A stretch of 64,000 bases of DNA from Methylococcales bacterium. Its GTDB lineage: Bacteria; Pseudomonadota; Gammaproteobacteria; Methylococcales; Methylomonadaceae. Every line of letters starts with the position of its first letter. Within the stretch, counting starts at the first letter, position 1. Positions 8,389 to 19,061 of this stretch are shown piece after piece. The DNA lies in NCBI GenBank assembly GCA_026399075.1, contig JAPLRR010000076.1:1-64000 (forward strand), in the 5' to 3' direction. The notes beneath the pieces were generated by a model. The model was not told the origin of the DNA. It made no database searches and was given only the letters and a program-made list of their open reading frames with translations. The position numbers were made by a program, and so were the translations under genes.

Positions 8389-9587
8389 ATATAGGAACTC
8401 CTTTAACGGCCAATGCCACCCGCGCCTTGTTGTTGGGTAGCGGCGAACTGGGCAAAGAGCTGACGATTGCCCTGCAACGGTATGGTGTCGAAGTTATTGC
8501 GGTTGACCGTTATCAGGACGCACCTGCACAGGCTGTGGCGCATCGCAGCTATGTCATCGATATGACGGATGGCGAGGCAATTAAGCAATTGGTTGCCTTG
8601 GAGCGTCCGCAATTTATTATTCCTGAAATTGAAGCCATTGCAACGTCAGCATTGGCGGAAATTGAGGCAGAAGGCCGCATCACCGTCGTGCCGAATGCCA
8701 GGGCCATACAGCTGACCATGAACCGGGAAGGTATCCGGACCTTGGTTGCCGAAGAGTTGGGGATACCGACATCCCGTTATGCTTTTGCACAAAGTTTTGA
8801 GCAATTGCAAGCCGCAGTCGAGGGCGGGATAAGTTATCCGTGCTTTATCAAACCCACTATGTCGTCATCAGGCAAAGGCCAATCCATGGTCAAAGGGCCG
8901 GAGCAGCTTCAAGAAGCTTGGGATTATGCCAAATCCAGTGGCCGGGTTGATACAGGAAAAGTGATTGTAGAAGCCAAAATTGACTTTGATTTTGAAATCA
9001 CCTTGCTGACCGTCCGTGCCTTGGATGGTCAGGGTGAAATCCAAACGTATTTTTGCCCACCGATAGGCCATAGGCAGGAGCAAGGCGATTACCGCGAAAG
9101 CTGGCAACCGCAAGCCATGTCCGGGGCTTCTTTAGCGTTATCCCAAGATATTGCCATGAAAGTGACGGAGGCAATTGGTGGCTTGGGGCTGTTTGGTGTG
9201 GAATTGTTTATTAAAGGCGATGCCGTGTGGTTTAGCGAAGTTAGCCCTAGGCCGCATGATACTGGTATGGTGACCTTAGTCACCCAACAGCAAAATGAAT
9301 TTGAGCTGCACGCCAGGGCCATTTTAGGCTTGCCAGTAAATCCTAGCTTGGCAAGAATAGGTGCTAGTGCCGTTATTTTAGGTGGTGTTGATGCCCAAGG
9401 CGTGGTCTATGAAGGTTTGGCCCAGGCTTTGTCTGTCCCTGACACGGAAGTCAGGTTGTTTGGAAAACCGGAAGCATTTGTAAACAGGCGTATGGGCGTT
9501 GCCTTGGCTTGTGCCGCCAGCGTTGAAGAGGCTAGGCAAAAAGCGGTGCTAGCCGCAAGTTTAGTGGTGATTAAACCCGTACTATAG
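8385..9587 (+). CDS. purT: Formate-dependent phosphoribosylglycinamide formyltransferase PurT
   Basis: Third step of de novo purine synthesis, using formate and ATP instead of 10-formyl-THF. The 400-residue protein is an ATP-grasp enzyme: N-terminal [19 protein letters not shown], substrate segment [11 protein letters not shown]-grasp [31 protein letters not shown], and metal-binding [20 protein letters not shown] followed by [10 protein letters not shown]. Its ATG overlaps the TGA of the MutS-like gene (ATGA), which suggests translational coupling. Confidence 0.97.
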   Translation: MNIGTPLTANATRALLLGSGELGKELTIALQRYGVEVIAVDRYQDAPAQAVAHRSYVIDMTDGEAIKQLVALERPQFIIPEIEAIATSALAEIEAEGRITVVPNARAIQLTMNREGIRTLVAEELGIPTSRYAFAQSFEQLQAAVEGGISYPCFIKPTMSSSGKGQSMVKGPEQLQEAWDYAKSSGRVDTGKVIVEAKIDFDFEITLLTVRALDGQGEIQTYFCPPIGHRQEQGDYRESWQPQAMSGASLALSQDIAMKVTEAIGGLGLFGVELFIKGDAVWFSEVSPRPHDTGMVTLVTQQQNEFELHARAILGLPVNPSLARIGASAVILGGVDAQGVVYEGLAQALSVPDTEVRLFGKPEAFVNRRMGVALACAASVEEARQKAVLAASLVVIKPVL

Positions 9588-9597
9588 GTAACTAAAG

Positions 9598-10203
9598 ATG
9601 AGAATTGCAGTTGTATTATTGACTTTATTCATCTCAACTGAGGTGATGGCAGATATTTATAAGTTTGTTGATTCAGATGGCCATGTTTACTATACCGACG
9701 AACCTCGGCATAGCTTATATAAGCGCATTATCAAAACCAAACCTGTGCAATATAAAGTGCCAAAAACAATCAGTTATTCAGGGAATTACCTAGGAAAAAC
9801 CCATACCTATTCGGGCGTCAATAAAAGGCGGTTCACTGATCTTATCGAACAGACCGCCAACCGCTACCAAGTTGATCCTAAATTGGTACACGCCGTTATC
9901 CAAACCGAATCCGCCTACAATTCCAGTGCCCAATCCCCCGCTGGCGCAGTCGGCCTCATGCAGTTGATGCCAGGCACTGCCAGACGCTTCGGTGTCACCG
10001 ACCGTAACGACCCCGACCAAAATGTTGACGGTGGCACACGTTACTTAAAACATTTGATCCAGCTGTTTAACTCCGATCTTGACCTTGCAGTTGCCGCCTA
10101 TAATGCCGGTGAAAATGCCGTCATACGTCATAACAACTCTATTCCGCCGTACGCCGAAACCCAAAATTATGTCCGGCAGGTCTTGGCGCTCTATAACCAC
10201 TAA
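9598..10203 (+). CDS. DUF4124 + SLT-domain lytic transglycosylase, exported
   Basis: A 201-residue periplasmic murein hydrolase. A signal peptide (MRIAVVLLTLFISTEVMA) precedes a DUF4124 segment (DIYKFVDSDGHVYYTDEP) and a goose-lysozyme-like SLT domain. The catalytic Glu is in VIQTESAYN, followed by SPAGAVGLMQLMPGTA and AVAAYNAGENAV. Such small transglycosylases cleave glycan strands to form 1,6-anhydro-muramyl ends and serve wall remodelling or insertion of envelope machines. It begins 10 nt after purT but has no functional link to it. Confidence 0.93.
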   Translation: MRIAVVLLTLFISTEVMADIYKFVDSDGHVYYTDEPRHSLYKRIIKTKPVQYKVPKTISYSGNYLGKTHTYSGVNKRRFTDLIEQTANRYQVDPKLVHAVIQTESAYNSSAQSPAGAVGLMQLMPGTARRFGVTDRNDPDQNVDGGTRYLKHLIQLFNSDLDLAVAAYNAGENAVIRHNNSIPPYAETQNYVRQVLALYNH

Positions 10204-10286
10204 CCGCTGTTGGCACATACCTTTGGGCTTTAATGGCTTAACGGTTGGCATTTTTAGGATTTAAGCAAACAAGGACGCCGCATTTC

Positions 10287-11858
10287 ATGAAGCTTAATGG
10301 ATCTGAAGATAGTCGGTTTCGATGCCAAGATGTCGAATCCGCCCTGAAAGAAAGCGAAGAACGCTTTCGGCAAATGGCGGAAATGACTGGCGAATGGTTG
10401 TGGGAGCAAGACCAACGGGGTTATTACATCTACAGCAGTAGCGCCGTGAAGCAAATCCTCGGGTATAAGCCCAGTGACGTTATCGGTAAGCATTACACTG
10501 TACTTTTAACGGCGCAAGACCAAGCCGAACAACATGCCTATTCAACTAGCCGACAGCCATTTTATGCCTTGGTCAACCATTATCGGCATAAAGATGGTCA
10601 TCTCGTTTTTACCGAATCGACTGGGCTGCCCATCATTGATGCCTCAGGGGAACTGCTTAAATGGCGTGGTGTTGATAGGGACATCACTGTCAGGAAGCAT
10701 TTTCAAGATGCCCTCATAGAAAGTGAAAAGCGCACCCGGCTCATCATTGAAAGCGCTTTAAGTGCGATTGTTATCATGGATGCTTATGGGCTAATCACGG
10801 ATTGGAATTATCAAGCCGAAAAGATGTTTGGCTGGTCCGCATCTGAAGCCATAGGCCAGCACCTTGCGGATTTAATAATCCCTCCACGGTTCCGCAATAG
10901 CCACCGCCAAGGTTTGCAGCATTTTTTGCACACGGGGTCGGGCAGTTTATTAAACCAGTTGCTTGAGCATATCGCCTTGCGTAGGGATGGTTCCGAATTT
11001 CCGGTTGAACTTAGCATCGCCCCCTTAAAACTGGGTAACAGCTACATATTCAGCGGCTTTATCAACGACATCACTGCCCGTAAATCCGCTGAGCAGAATT
11101 TGCGTGAGGCTCAGGTCACATTGGCCATTGCCCAAAGTGAAATCAATATTGCCCAGCGGATTCAAGCGTCTTTGTCGCCATCCGCACCAATCAAATCAGC
11201 CCAATTTGAAGTCACTGGCCATTGTTTGCCTGCCGCGCAAGTGGGTGGGGATTATTTTGACTATTTCTTTCGGGGTGAGCAGCAACTGGACATGATTGTT
11301 GCCGATGTGTCTGGCCATTCAATAGGCCCGGCCTTGTTCATGGTGGAAACCCGCAGTGCCATCCGCGCCCAAGCCAAGCGCTTGGGCACACCGATGGAAA
11401 CAGTGGGTTTGCTCAATAATTTTTTGTTTGAAGATTTGGATAACGCTGATTACTTCATCAGCCTGTTTTATTTGCAATATGACATCAACAGCCAGCAATT
11501 GCGCTTTGCCAATGCCGGACATCCGCCGCCGCTGTTGTTTAGCCCACAGCAAACAGTTTGTCGGCAATTGGATGCTGACGGCATGGTTTTGGGGGTGAGG
11601 AAGGATGTCAGCTTTGAAGAAAAAACCCTGATGTTGTCCTCCGGTGACGTAATCCTGCTTTATACCGACGGCTTGACTGAAGCAGAAAGCCCAGACGGTG
11701 AATTTTTTGGAATACAGCGCCTTAGCCAATTGTTCATGTCATTGGCGCACTATCCCCCCGAAGAAATCGTCGCCGGATTGTTAAAGCACCTGAAACAATT
11801 TTGCCAAACCGCTGCGTTTAAGGATGATATTACGGTAATGGTGTTTAAACTGGTTTAG
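10287..11858 (+). CDS. PAS-PAS-SpoIIE (PP2C-type) serine phosphatase
   Basis: A signalling phosphatase of 523 residues. Two PAS sensor domains (GEWLWEQDQRGYYIYSSSA with PAC segment WRGVDRDIT, then IVIMDAYGLITDWN with SGFINDITARK) precede a short coiled coil and a SpoIIE domain. Metal-binding marks of the latter are VGGDYFDYF, IVADVSGHSIGPA, FANAGHPPPLL, LLYTDGLTEAES and KDDITVMVF. Members dephosphorylate anti-sigma-factor antagonists (STAS proteins) or related regulators; no STAS or kinase gene is adjacent. I chose the ATG at 10287, preceded by AAGGA, over an upstream TTG at 10245. No transmembrane segment is seen. Confidence 0.9.
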   Translation: MKLNGSEDSRFRCQDVESALKESEERFRQMAEMTGEWLWEQDQRGYYIYSSSAVKQILGYKPSDVIGKHYTVLLTAQDQAEQHAYSTSRQPFYALVNHYRHKDGHLVFTESTGLPIIDASGELLKWRGVDRDITVRKHFQDALIESEKRTRLIIESALSAIVIMDAYGLITDWNYQAEKMFGWSASEAIGQHLADLIIPPRFRNSHRQGLQHFLHTGSGSLLNQLLEHIALRRDGSEFPVELSIAPLKLGNSYIFSGFINDITARKSAEQNLREAQVTLAIAQSEINIAQRIQASLSPSAPIKSAQFEVTGHCLPAAQVGGDYFDYFFRGEQQLDMIVADVSGHSIGPALFMVETRSAIRAQAKRLGTPMETVGLLNNFLFEDLDNADYFISLFYLQYDINSQQLRFANAGHPPPLLFSPQQTVCRQLDADGMVLGVRKDVSFEEKTLMLSSGDVILLYTDGLTEAESPDGEFFGIQRLSQLFMSLAHYPPEEIVAGLLKHLKQFCQTAAFKDDITVMVFKLV

Positions 11859-11881
11859 TGCAGGTTAATCCCCTGCCATTC

Positions 11882-12253
11882 TTATTTCTTTTCGAATAGG
11901 CAATCCACAAAGTGGGCAACTACCGATTGCATTTTGTCGGCATCGGCTATTTGCCCAGGAAATGCTTGGGCGGTGTCTTGGGTGCAAATTTCGTTGCGCT
12001 CGTCAATGGTATCTACGCACTCGCTTTCGCTTAATCCATACCGATTTTTTGCGCAGGATTTTTTAAGTTTTTCTGAAACGTCCAGTAGTATGCTGGCATC
12101 CAAATCGGCGACTTGTAAGGCTGAGTTGAGCACCGCTTTGCCAATCCGGTCAGATGCCGACAGGCCCGTTTGGTCGGTGCCGGCCCCAGAGTTAGATTGT
12201 TTGTACCAGATGGCAACGCCAAGGATAATCAGGGCAAAGATAACTTTTTTCAT
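11882..12253 (-). CDS. Small exported or membrane-anchored protein of unknown function
   Basis: A 123-residue protein with an N-terminal hydrophobic segment (MKKVIFALIILGVAIWY), followed by a soluble part with four cysteines (KKSCAKNRYG, SECVDTID, NEICTQD, FVDCLFEKK). The spacing suggests disulphides in the periplasm. The ATG at 12253 has GTGGAG just upstream; a GTG at 12265 in frame is part of that ribosome-binding site. I do not recognise the family. It converges on the PAS-SpoIIE gene. Confidence 0.65.
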   Translation of the reverse strand: MKKVIFALIILGVAIWYKQSNSGAGTDQTGLSASDRIGKAVLNSALQVADLDASILLDVSEKLKKSCAKNRYGLSESECVDTIDERNEICTQDTAQAFPGQIADADKMQSVVAHFVDCLFEKK

Positions 12254-12467
12254 AGTAGGCTCCACAAGGATTGGTTGGGGGCACGCACCCGACTATACTG
12301 AAATCGGCTGCTTAACCAGGCAAATTCCGGCGAGAATATAGCCTTAGCGACTATTCTTGTCTATAGCTGCACCCAAAAAGCTTAAATTATAAGGTTTGTT
12401 GTAGCGAGGGTGGGGCTGTGAAAAAACGGCTTAATAAAATCCGCAACAGTGTCAGCGTCGGGTATAG

Positions 12468-13439
12468 CTAGGTATTGGCAATGATAATGGCCCGCTTCGG
12501 AGCCGGTAGCCCTTCGCAAGTCAGGTTGGGGTTGTCTGCCTGTAAAAAATCGGCTAGGGAATGGAATTGCATCCAAGGGGTGCTGCGCTGCTCTTCAGTG
12601 CTGGTTTGGGTGACATCAAGCAAACGGATATTTTTAAAACCACAACGCTTAAGCCAGCTCATCAAGGTGGCGCAACTGGGCAAAAACCAAACATTGCGCA
12701 TTTTTGCATAGCGGCCTTCTGGCACTAATACGTCACCTAAGCCGCCTTCTATGACCAGCGTTTCTAAAACCAATTCCCCTTCGGGGCGCAGGCAGTCCCT
12801 TAATTCCAAAAGATGGTCTATGGGTGAACGTCGGTGATAGAGCACTCCCATGGAAAATACGGTGTCAAAGGCTTTTAGTCCTTGGGGCACAGCCTCAATG
12901 CCTAAGGGTAGCACATACACAGGTGCTGCCCCATAAAGCTTACTGACCAGTTGGAACTGCATCACATTAAGGAGCATAGGATCGATGCCTAGCACCAATT
13001 TTGCCCCTGCGCCCAGCATGCGCCAACAATGGTAGCCATTGCCACAGCCCACATCTAAGACCAGGCGATGGGTCAGCGGGGTGATATGGTTTTTTAGGCG
13101 TTCCCATTTCCAGTCCGAGCGCCATTCGGTGTCTATGGCAATGCCATATAAGTCGTAAGGGCCTTTACGCCAAGGGTGCAGGGTTTTGAGTTGCTGTTCA
13201 AGGAGATTGCGGTCGGCGATTGATAAGTCGTTTGTATGGCCTATTTGTATCGCATCGGATGTCAAGCAGCGGTGGCTAGTGGTCAATGTTGGCAAGGCAT
13301 CGATCGTAGCCTGCCACTGCGCTAATGTGCCATGACGGTTTACATCGAACGCCTCTGCCAGTTGTTGCGGCAAAATGTCCATCCACGCATCGGCTTTTGC
13401 ATCCAGTAAGGTATCGTATAAGGGTTGGTAATCCGTCAT
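12468..13439 (-). CDS. cmoB: tRNA U34 carboxymethyltransferase CmoB
   Basis: Transfers the carboxymethyl group of carboxy-SAM to 5-hydroxyuridine 34 of tRNAs, giving cmo5U and wider wobble reading. The 323-residue length is typical. Visible features are WRKGPYDLYGI and DTEWRSDWKWER ahead of the Rossmann methyltransferase fold, the SAM-binding VLDVGCGNGYHCWRM, the cofactor strand VLGIDPM, and FDTVFSMGVLYHRRSP. cmoA, which makes carboxy-SAM and is often adjacent, is not in this window. Confidence 0.96.
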   Translation of the reverse strand: MTDYQPLYDTLLDAKADAWMDILPQQLAEAFDVNRHGTLAQWQATIDALPTLTTSHRCLTSDAIQIGHTNDLSIADRNLLEQQLKTLHPWRKGPYDLYGIAIDTEWRSDWKWERLKNHITPLTHRLVLDVGCGNGYHCWRMLGAGAKLVLGIDPMLLNVMQFQLVSKLYGAAPVYVLPLGIEAVPQGLKAFDTVFSMGVLYHRRSPIDHLLELRDCLRPEGELVLETLVIEGGLGDVLVPEGRYAKMRNVWFLPSCATLMSWLKRCGFKNIRLLDVTQTSTEEQRSTPWMQFHSLADFLQADNPNLTCEGLPAPKRAIIIANT

Positions 13440-13477
13440 TTGCGGGGGATTTTCGCCAAGGGGGATCAGGCGGGCTT

Positions 13478-13505
13478 TAATAATGCTTAAGTAATAATGC
13501 TTAAG
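13478..13505. repeat. Two-copy 14-bp tandem repeat
   Basis: TAATAATGCTTAAG is present twice head to tail between cmoB and the mlaC-like gene. It is short and AT-rich and may be a recent slippage duplication. Confidence 0.5.
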
Positions 13506-13521
13506 TTCTGGGGTGCAAGCT

Positions 13522-13546
13522 AACCCTGCTACCTGATAGCAGGGTT
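13522..13546. repeat. 10-bp perfect hairpin downstream of mlaC-like gene
   Basis: AACCCTGCTA (13522-13531), loop CCTGA and the exact complement TAGCAGGGTT form a stable stem just past the 3' end of the leftward mlaC-like gene. It may help end that transcript, but no T-run follows on the minus strand, so it is not a classic intrinsic terminator. Confidence 0.55.
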
Positions 13547-13563
13547 ATTTGGATAAGCAATCA

Positions 13564-14199
13564 CTAAGAGTTTTTAGCTGCCAAGGCTTCGGAATTGCGT
13601 TTTGCCAAACCATCAATAACTGCATTTAATGAGCCTTTGGTTTGCATTTCATTAGTGAAAGTTGTGCGGTAGTTGGTCACTAAGCTCACGCCTTCTATCA
13701 TAATGTCATAGGCTTTCCATTTGCCGTCAGCCAGCAGCATCCGGTAGTTGACCGAGACGGGTTGTAGGCCGGGTTGCAGCACTTCGGTCTTGACGATCAC
13801 TTTGTTGGAGCCATCTTCCATTTCTATGGGTAAGTAACGGATAGACCAATCCTTAAATTCGACAAAAGCGCGTGAATAAGTCCTGACCAACAGGGTTTGG
13901 AATTCATGCTTAAAACGTTCACGTTCATCGGGGGTGGCCGATTTCCAAAGCTTGCCCAAGACTAATGACGAAATTTTGTCAAAATCGGTGCTGGGTAAAA
14001 TGGTTTCATTGACGAACTGGGTGACTTTGGAAAAATCCTTGATAAAGGTTTTGTCCTGCATTTTGTTCTGTAATTTTGATGAAGCAGTTTCTATGGCTTG
14101 TTGTGGCGGCAATAAATCAGCTGCCAGTGCACGGCTCATCAGCGTTGCAGCCATGAACACCCCAAAGAAAAACCATAATGTGTAGCGTTTGACGTTCAT
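13564..14199 (-). CDS. MlaC/Ttg2D-family phospholipid-binding protein
   Basis: A periplasmic lipid shuttle of the MlaC family, 211 residues. A signal peptide (MNVKRYTLWFFFGVFMAATL ... ALAAD) precedes the family pattern: LVLGKLWKSATPDERERF, FQTLLVRTYSRAF, VNYRMLLADGKWKAYDIMIEGVSLV and NYRTTF. MlaC carries phospholipid between outer-membrane MlaA and the inner-membrane MlaFEDB complex. No mla transporter gene is adjacent, so it may serve another MCE-type system. The start at 14199 has AGAGGG about 6 nt upstream; the longer frame to 14247 would bury the signal peptide. Confidence 0.88.
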   Translation of the reverse strand: MNVKRYTLWFFFGVFMAATLMSRALAADLLPPQQAIETASSKLQNKMQDKTFIKDFSKVTQFVNETILPSTDFDKISSLVLGKLWKSATPDERERFKHEFQTLLVRTYSRAFVEFKDWSIRYLPIEMEDGSNKVIVKTEVLQPGLQPVSVNYRMLLADGKWKAYDIMIEGVSLVTNYRTTFTNEMQTKGSLNAVIDGLAKRNSEALAAKNS

Positions 14200-14275
14200 A
14201 AAACCCTCTAATTTCAAGCCAGTGTAAGATGCCCTATTTTTCAACAATCAGCGGGTTCATTCCCTGATACAATAA

Positions 14276-16191
<1,916 letters not shown>

Positions 16192-16192
16192 G

Positions 16193-16247
16193 CCAGAACT
16201 TGTCGTGGGATTGCTGCCATGCTTTTGCATCACCCGACAAGTTCTGG
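16193..16247. repeat. 13-bp perfect inverted repeat between convergent aroE and gamma-CA genes
   Basis: CCAGAACTTGTCG (16193-16205) is exactly complementary to CGACAAGTTCTGG (16235-16247), with a 29-nt spacer that holds its own small hairpin (ATGC-TTTT-GCAT). The repeat starts two bases after aroE's stop and ends 7 nt before the facing gene's stop, so it probably serves as a bidirectional transcript end or is a REP-type insertion. Confidence 0.6.
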
Positions 16248-16254
16248 ATGCACT

Positions 16255-16800
16255 TTATTCGTCCTCGCTTAAATACGCATTTTTTAGCCCAATATAATGT
16301 TGGGCTGAATATTCTAAAAATGCCATTTCAGTGTCTTTTAAGGGCCGCGCTTGTCTGGCAGGCGAGCCCACATACAAATGACCGCTTACCAGCCGTTTTC
16401 CTGGTGGGACTAGCGCACCAGCCCCTAACATCACATAATCTTCGATAACGACCCCATCCAGAATAATTGCGCCTATGCCTAGCAGGCAATAATCGCCTAC
16501 AGTACACGCATGGATGACGGCATTATGGCCGATGGTGACACCTTTGCCGATTGTTAAGGGCTGGCTTTCTGGCGCAAACGGGCTGGCATGGGAAACGTGC
16601 AGCACGGCACCATCTTGTACATTAGTGCCAGCACCTATAGTTATGCTTTCCACATCACCACGGACTACGGAGGTCGGCCAAATGGAGACATCATCACCTA
16701 GCGTCACATCCCCAATGACAACCGCACTTTCATCTATGTAGACAGAGTTGCCCACGTTGGGCAGTTTTCCTTTAAATTTTCGTATTGACACCTTAGCCAT
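16255..16800 (-). CDS. Gamma-class carbonic anhydrase family protein (YrdA-like)
   Basis: A left-handed beta-helix trimer protein of 181 residues built of hexapeptide repeats (VVIGDV, VSIWPTS, ITIGAG, VTIGHNAVIH, CLLGIGA). The metal-ligand histidines typical of the family are present in GAVLHVSH and GHNAVIHACTVGD, and the RGDVESI motif is intact. Proteins of this type (YrdA, CaiE/PaaY-like) bind zinc or iron; carbonic anhydrase activity is variable and not proven for YrdA. The ATG at 16800 is chosen; a TTG 15 nt upstream is an alternative. Confidence 0.92.
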   Translation of the reverse strand: MAKVSIRKFKGKLPNVGNSVYIDESAVVIGDVTLGDDVSIWPTSVVRGDVESITIGAGTNVQDGAVLHVSHASPFAPESQPLTIGKGVTIGHNAVIHACTVGDYCLLGIGAIILDGVVIEDYVMLGAGALVPPGKRLVSGHLYVGSPARQARPLKDTEMAFLEYSAQHYIGLKNAYLSEDE

Positions 16801-17092
16801 CCTGATTTTTAACAATTAAGCAAAGCTAAGATATTGACATAAAATCACTGGCTAGGGCTAGTGAAAACGGTTTAGTGTTGCCTGTTTTGTTAAACATCCG
16901 TACTTTTGGGTTTATGTAGGGCTGGGCTTGAGTGGTCGCCTGTCATCAATGGCAATAAGCGGGTACTTCTGCCCGTGAGTTTATAGTACAATTTGACGTT
17001 TAGCCTTAGACTTAAGTTGTGCGATCTATCCATGCTACGCGCTGAATAGTTGCGATAACAAATACTATTATTTTTAACTGGAGAATATAACG

Positions 17093-18016
17093 ATGACGAT
17101 GGACGATAGAGATGGCGTTATTTGGCTGGATGGCTCATGGGTAGAATGGCGTGAAGCAAAAGTCCACGTTTTGACGCATACCTTGCACTACGGTTTGGGG
17201 GTGTTTGAGGGAATAAGGGCTTATCACGCGGAAAAGGGTACAGCAATTTTCAGGATGCAGGAGCACACCGATCGGTTATTTCGTTCCGCGCATATCATGA
17301 ATATGCCGATGCCTTTCACCAAGGATGAGCTCAATTTGGCCCACCGTGATGCAGTGGCAAAAAATAACTTGGATAGTGCTTATATCCGTAGCATGTGTTT
17401 TTTTGGCTCAGAAGGCATGGGGCTACGTGCTGATAACCTAAAAGTCCACGTTATGGTGGCGGCTTGGCCGTGGGGCGCTTATCTCGGCGCTGAAAGTATA
17501 GAAAAAGGTATCCGTATCCGCACGTCATCTTATACCCGCAACCATCACAACAGCACTATGTGCAAAGCCAAAGCCAACGGCAATTACATCAATTCGATAC
17601 TGGCGCTACAAGAAGCGCTGGCTAATGGTTACGATGAGGCATTAATGCTGGATCATGAGGGCTTTGCTGCTGAAGGCAGCGCTGAGAACCTGTTTGTGGT
17701 ACGTAATGGTAAGATTTATACCCCAGAAACCACGTCCGCCCTAGAGGGCATTACCCGTGACACGGTGATGACCATCGCCCGTGAACAAGGTTATGAAGTG
17801 ATCGAGAAACGCATTACCCGCGATGAAATTTACGTTGCCGATGAAGCATTCTTTACGGGTTCTGCAGCTGAAGTGACACCAATCCGGGAGCTGGATAACC
17901 GTAAAATAGGTTGTGGCAGCCGAGGCGTGATCACTGCGCAGTTGCAATCCTTATATTTTGACTATGTGCATGGGCGTAGGGACGACCACGCCGATTGGTT
18001 GACTTACGTCTATTAA
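17093..18016 (+). CDS. ilvE: Branched-chain amino acid aminotransferase
   Basis: A PLP enzyme of fold type IV that interconverts branched-chain 2-oxo acids and amino acids with glutamate. Features in the 307 residues are VHVLTHTLHYGLGVFEGIRAY, RSMCFFGSEGMGL, CKAKANGNYINS with the PLP lysine nearby, EGFAAEGSAENLFVV, and GITRDTVMTIA. Starting at 17093 gives MTMDDRDGVIWLDG, and ACTGGAGAA lies about 8 nt upstream as a good ribosome-binding site. It is followed by waaF after 4 nt, an order seen in Pseudomonas-like genomes. Confidence 0.96.
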   Translation: MTMDDRDGVIWLDGSWVEWREAKVHVLTHTLHYGLGVFEGIRAYHAEKGTAIFRMQEHTDRLFRSAHIMNMPMPFTKDELNLAHRDAVAKNNLDSAYIRSMCFFGSEGMGLRADNLKVHVMVAAWPWGAYLGAESIEKGIRIRTSSYTRNHHNSTMCKAKANGNYINSILALQEALANGYDEALMLDHEGFAAEGSAENLFVVRNGKIYTPETTSALEGITRDTVMTIAREQGYEVIEKRITRDEIYVADEAFFTGSAAEVTPIRELDNRKIGCGSRGVITAQLQSLYFDYVHGRRDDHADWLTYVY

Positions 18017-18020
18017 GATT

Positions 18021-19034
18021 TTGAACAGTCCCCCTAAAATTCTGGTCGTAGGCCCTTCATGGGTTGGCGATATGGTGATGGCACAAAGCCTGTTTATCAC
18101 CTTAAATGCGAGCCATCCAGATTGCCAAATTGACGTGTTGGCACCCGCATGGTCTTTTGCTTTGTTGGCAAGGATGCCGGAAGTGGCAAATGCCATCGCC
18201 ATGCCTTTGGCGCATGGCCAATTTGGCTTGTGGGACAGGATAAGGCTGGGGAAAACCTTGCGTATTAATGGCTATGACCAAGCAATCGTCTTACCAAATT
18301 CTTGGAAATCGGCATTGATCCCGTATTTTGCCAATATTCCAATCCGCACCGGTTATATCGGGGAGTGCCGCTGGGGTTTGTTGAACGATGCCAGAAAATT
18401 GGATAAAAAGTTGCTGACGATGACCGTCCAACGTTTTGTTGCATTGGGTTTGCCGAACTCTGGGCAGCGTCCGCCTGAATGCCCGGTTCCCAGTTTGTCA
18501 ATTACCGTGGATCAACAACAAGCCGTCATTGAAAAATTTGGCTTAATGTCCACAGAAAAAATTCTGGCCTTATGTCCAGGTGCTGAATATGGCCCAGCAA
18601 AACGTTGGCCAGCCCGTTATTATGCGGAACTTGCCAAACACAAGCTCGCTGAAGGTTGGCAAGTTTGCTTGTTTGGGTCTGAAAAAGATCAGGAAGTTGC
18701 CGCAGAAATTAACCGGGAAGTCCCTGGGTGTGTTGATTTTACGGGGCGGACTTCAATGGCCGAAGCGGTGGATTTGTTGTCATTGGCCAATACGGTGGTG
18801 ACCAATGATTCCGGCTTGATGCACGTTGCTGCTGCCTTGGATAAAAATATTATCGCCTTATACGGCTCTTCTGACCCCAATTTTACGCCGCCCCTTAATG
18901 GTAAATCCCAAGTGCTGTCATTACAGCTTGATTGCTCACCCTGTTTTAAACGGGAATGCCCTTTTGGCCATACCCAGTGCTTGGAAGGCCTCATGCCCGC
19001 GCAAGTTATACAGGCCATGCAGGATCGTTATTAA
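18021..19034 (+). CDS. waaF: Lipopolysaccharide heptosyltransferase II
   Basis: A glycosyltransferase of family 9 that adds the second L-glycero-D-manno-heptose to the inner core of lipopolysaccharide at the cytoplasmic face of the inner membrane. Diagnostic segments are VVGPSWVGDMVMAQSL, LPNSWKSALIP, CPGAEYGPAKRWP, VDFTGRTSMAEAVDLL, VTNDSGLMHVAAAL and LYGSSDPNFTPP. The start is the TTG at 18021 (NSPPKILVV); no ATG or GTG is available before the conserved GPSWVGD motif. It directly follows ilvE and precedes waaC. Confidence 0.94.
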   Translation: MNSPPKILVVGPSWVGDMVMAQSLFITLNASHPDCQIDVLAPAWSFALLARMPEVANAIAMPLAHGQFGLWDRIRLGKTLRINGYDQAIVLPNSWKSALIPYFANIPIRTGYIGECRWGLLNDARKLDKKLLTMTVQRFVALGLPNSGQRPPECPVPSLSITVDQQQAVIEKFGLMSTEKILALCPGAEYGPAKRWPARYYAELAKHKLAEGWQVCLFGSEKDQEVAAEINREVPGCVDFTGRTSMAEAVDLLSLANTVVTNDSGLMHVAAALDKNIIALYGSSDPNFTPPLNGKSQVLSLQLDCSPCFKRECPFGHTQCLEGLMPAQVIQAMQDRY

Positions 19035-19061
19035 TGCCGCCCCCCGTTGTTGAACCCCCGT

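Noticed and set aside
13522-13546. Intrinsic terminator of the mlaC-like gene
   Set aside because: The stem is perfect, but neither strand has a proper T-run directly after it, so it is listed only as a hairpin.
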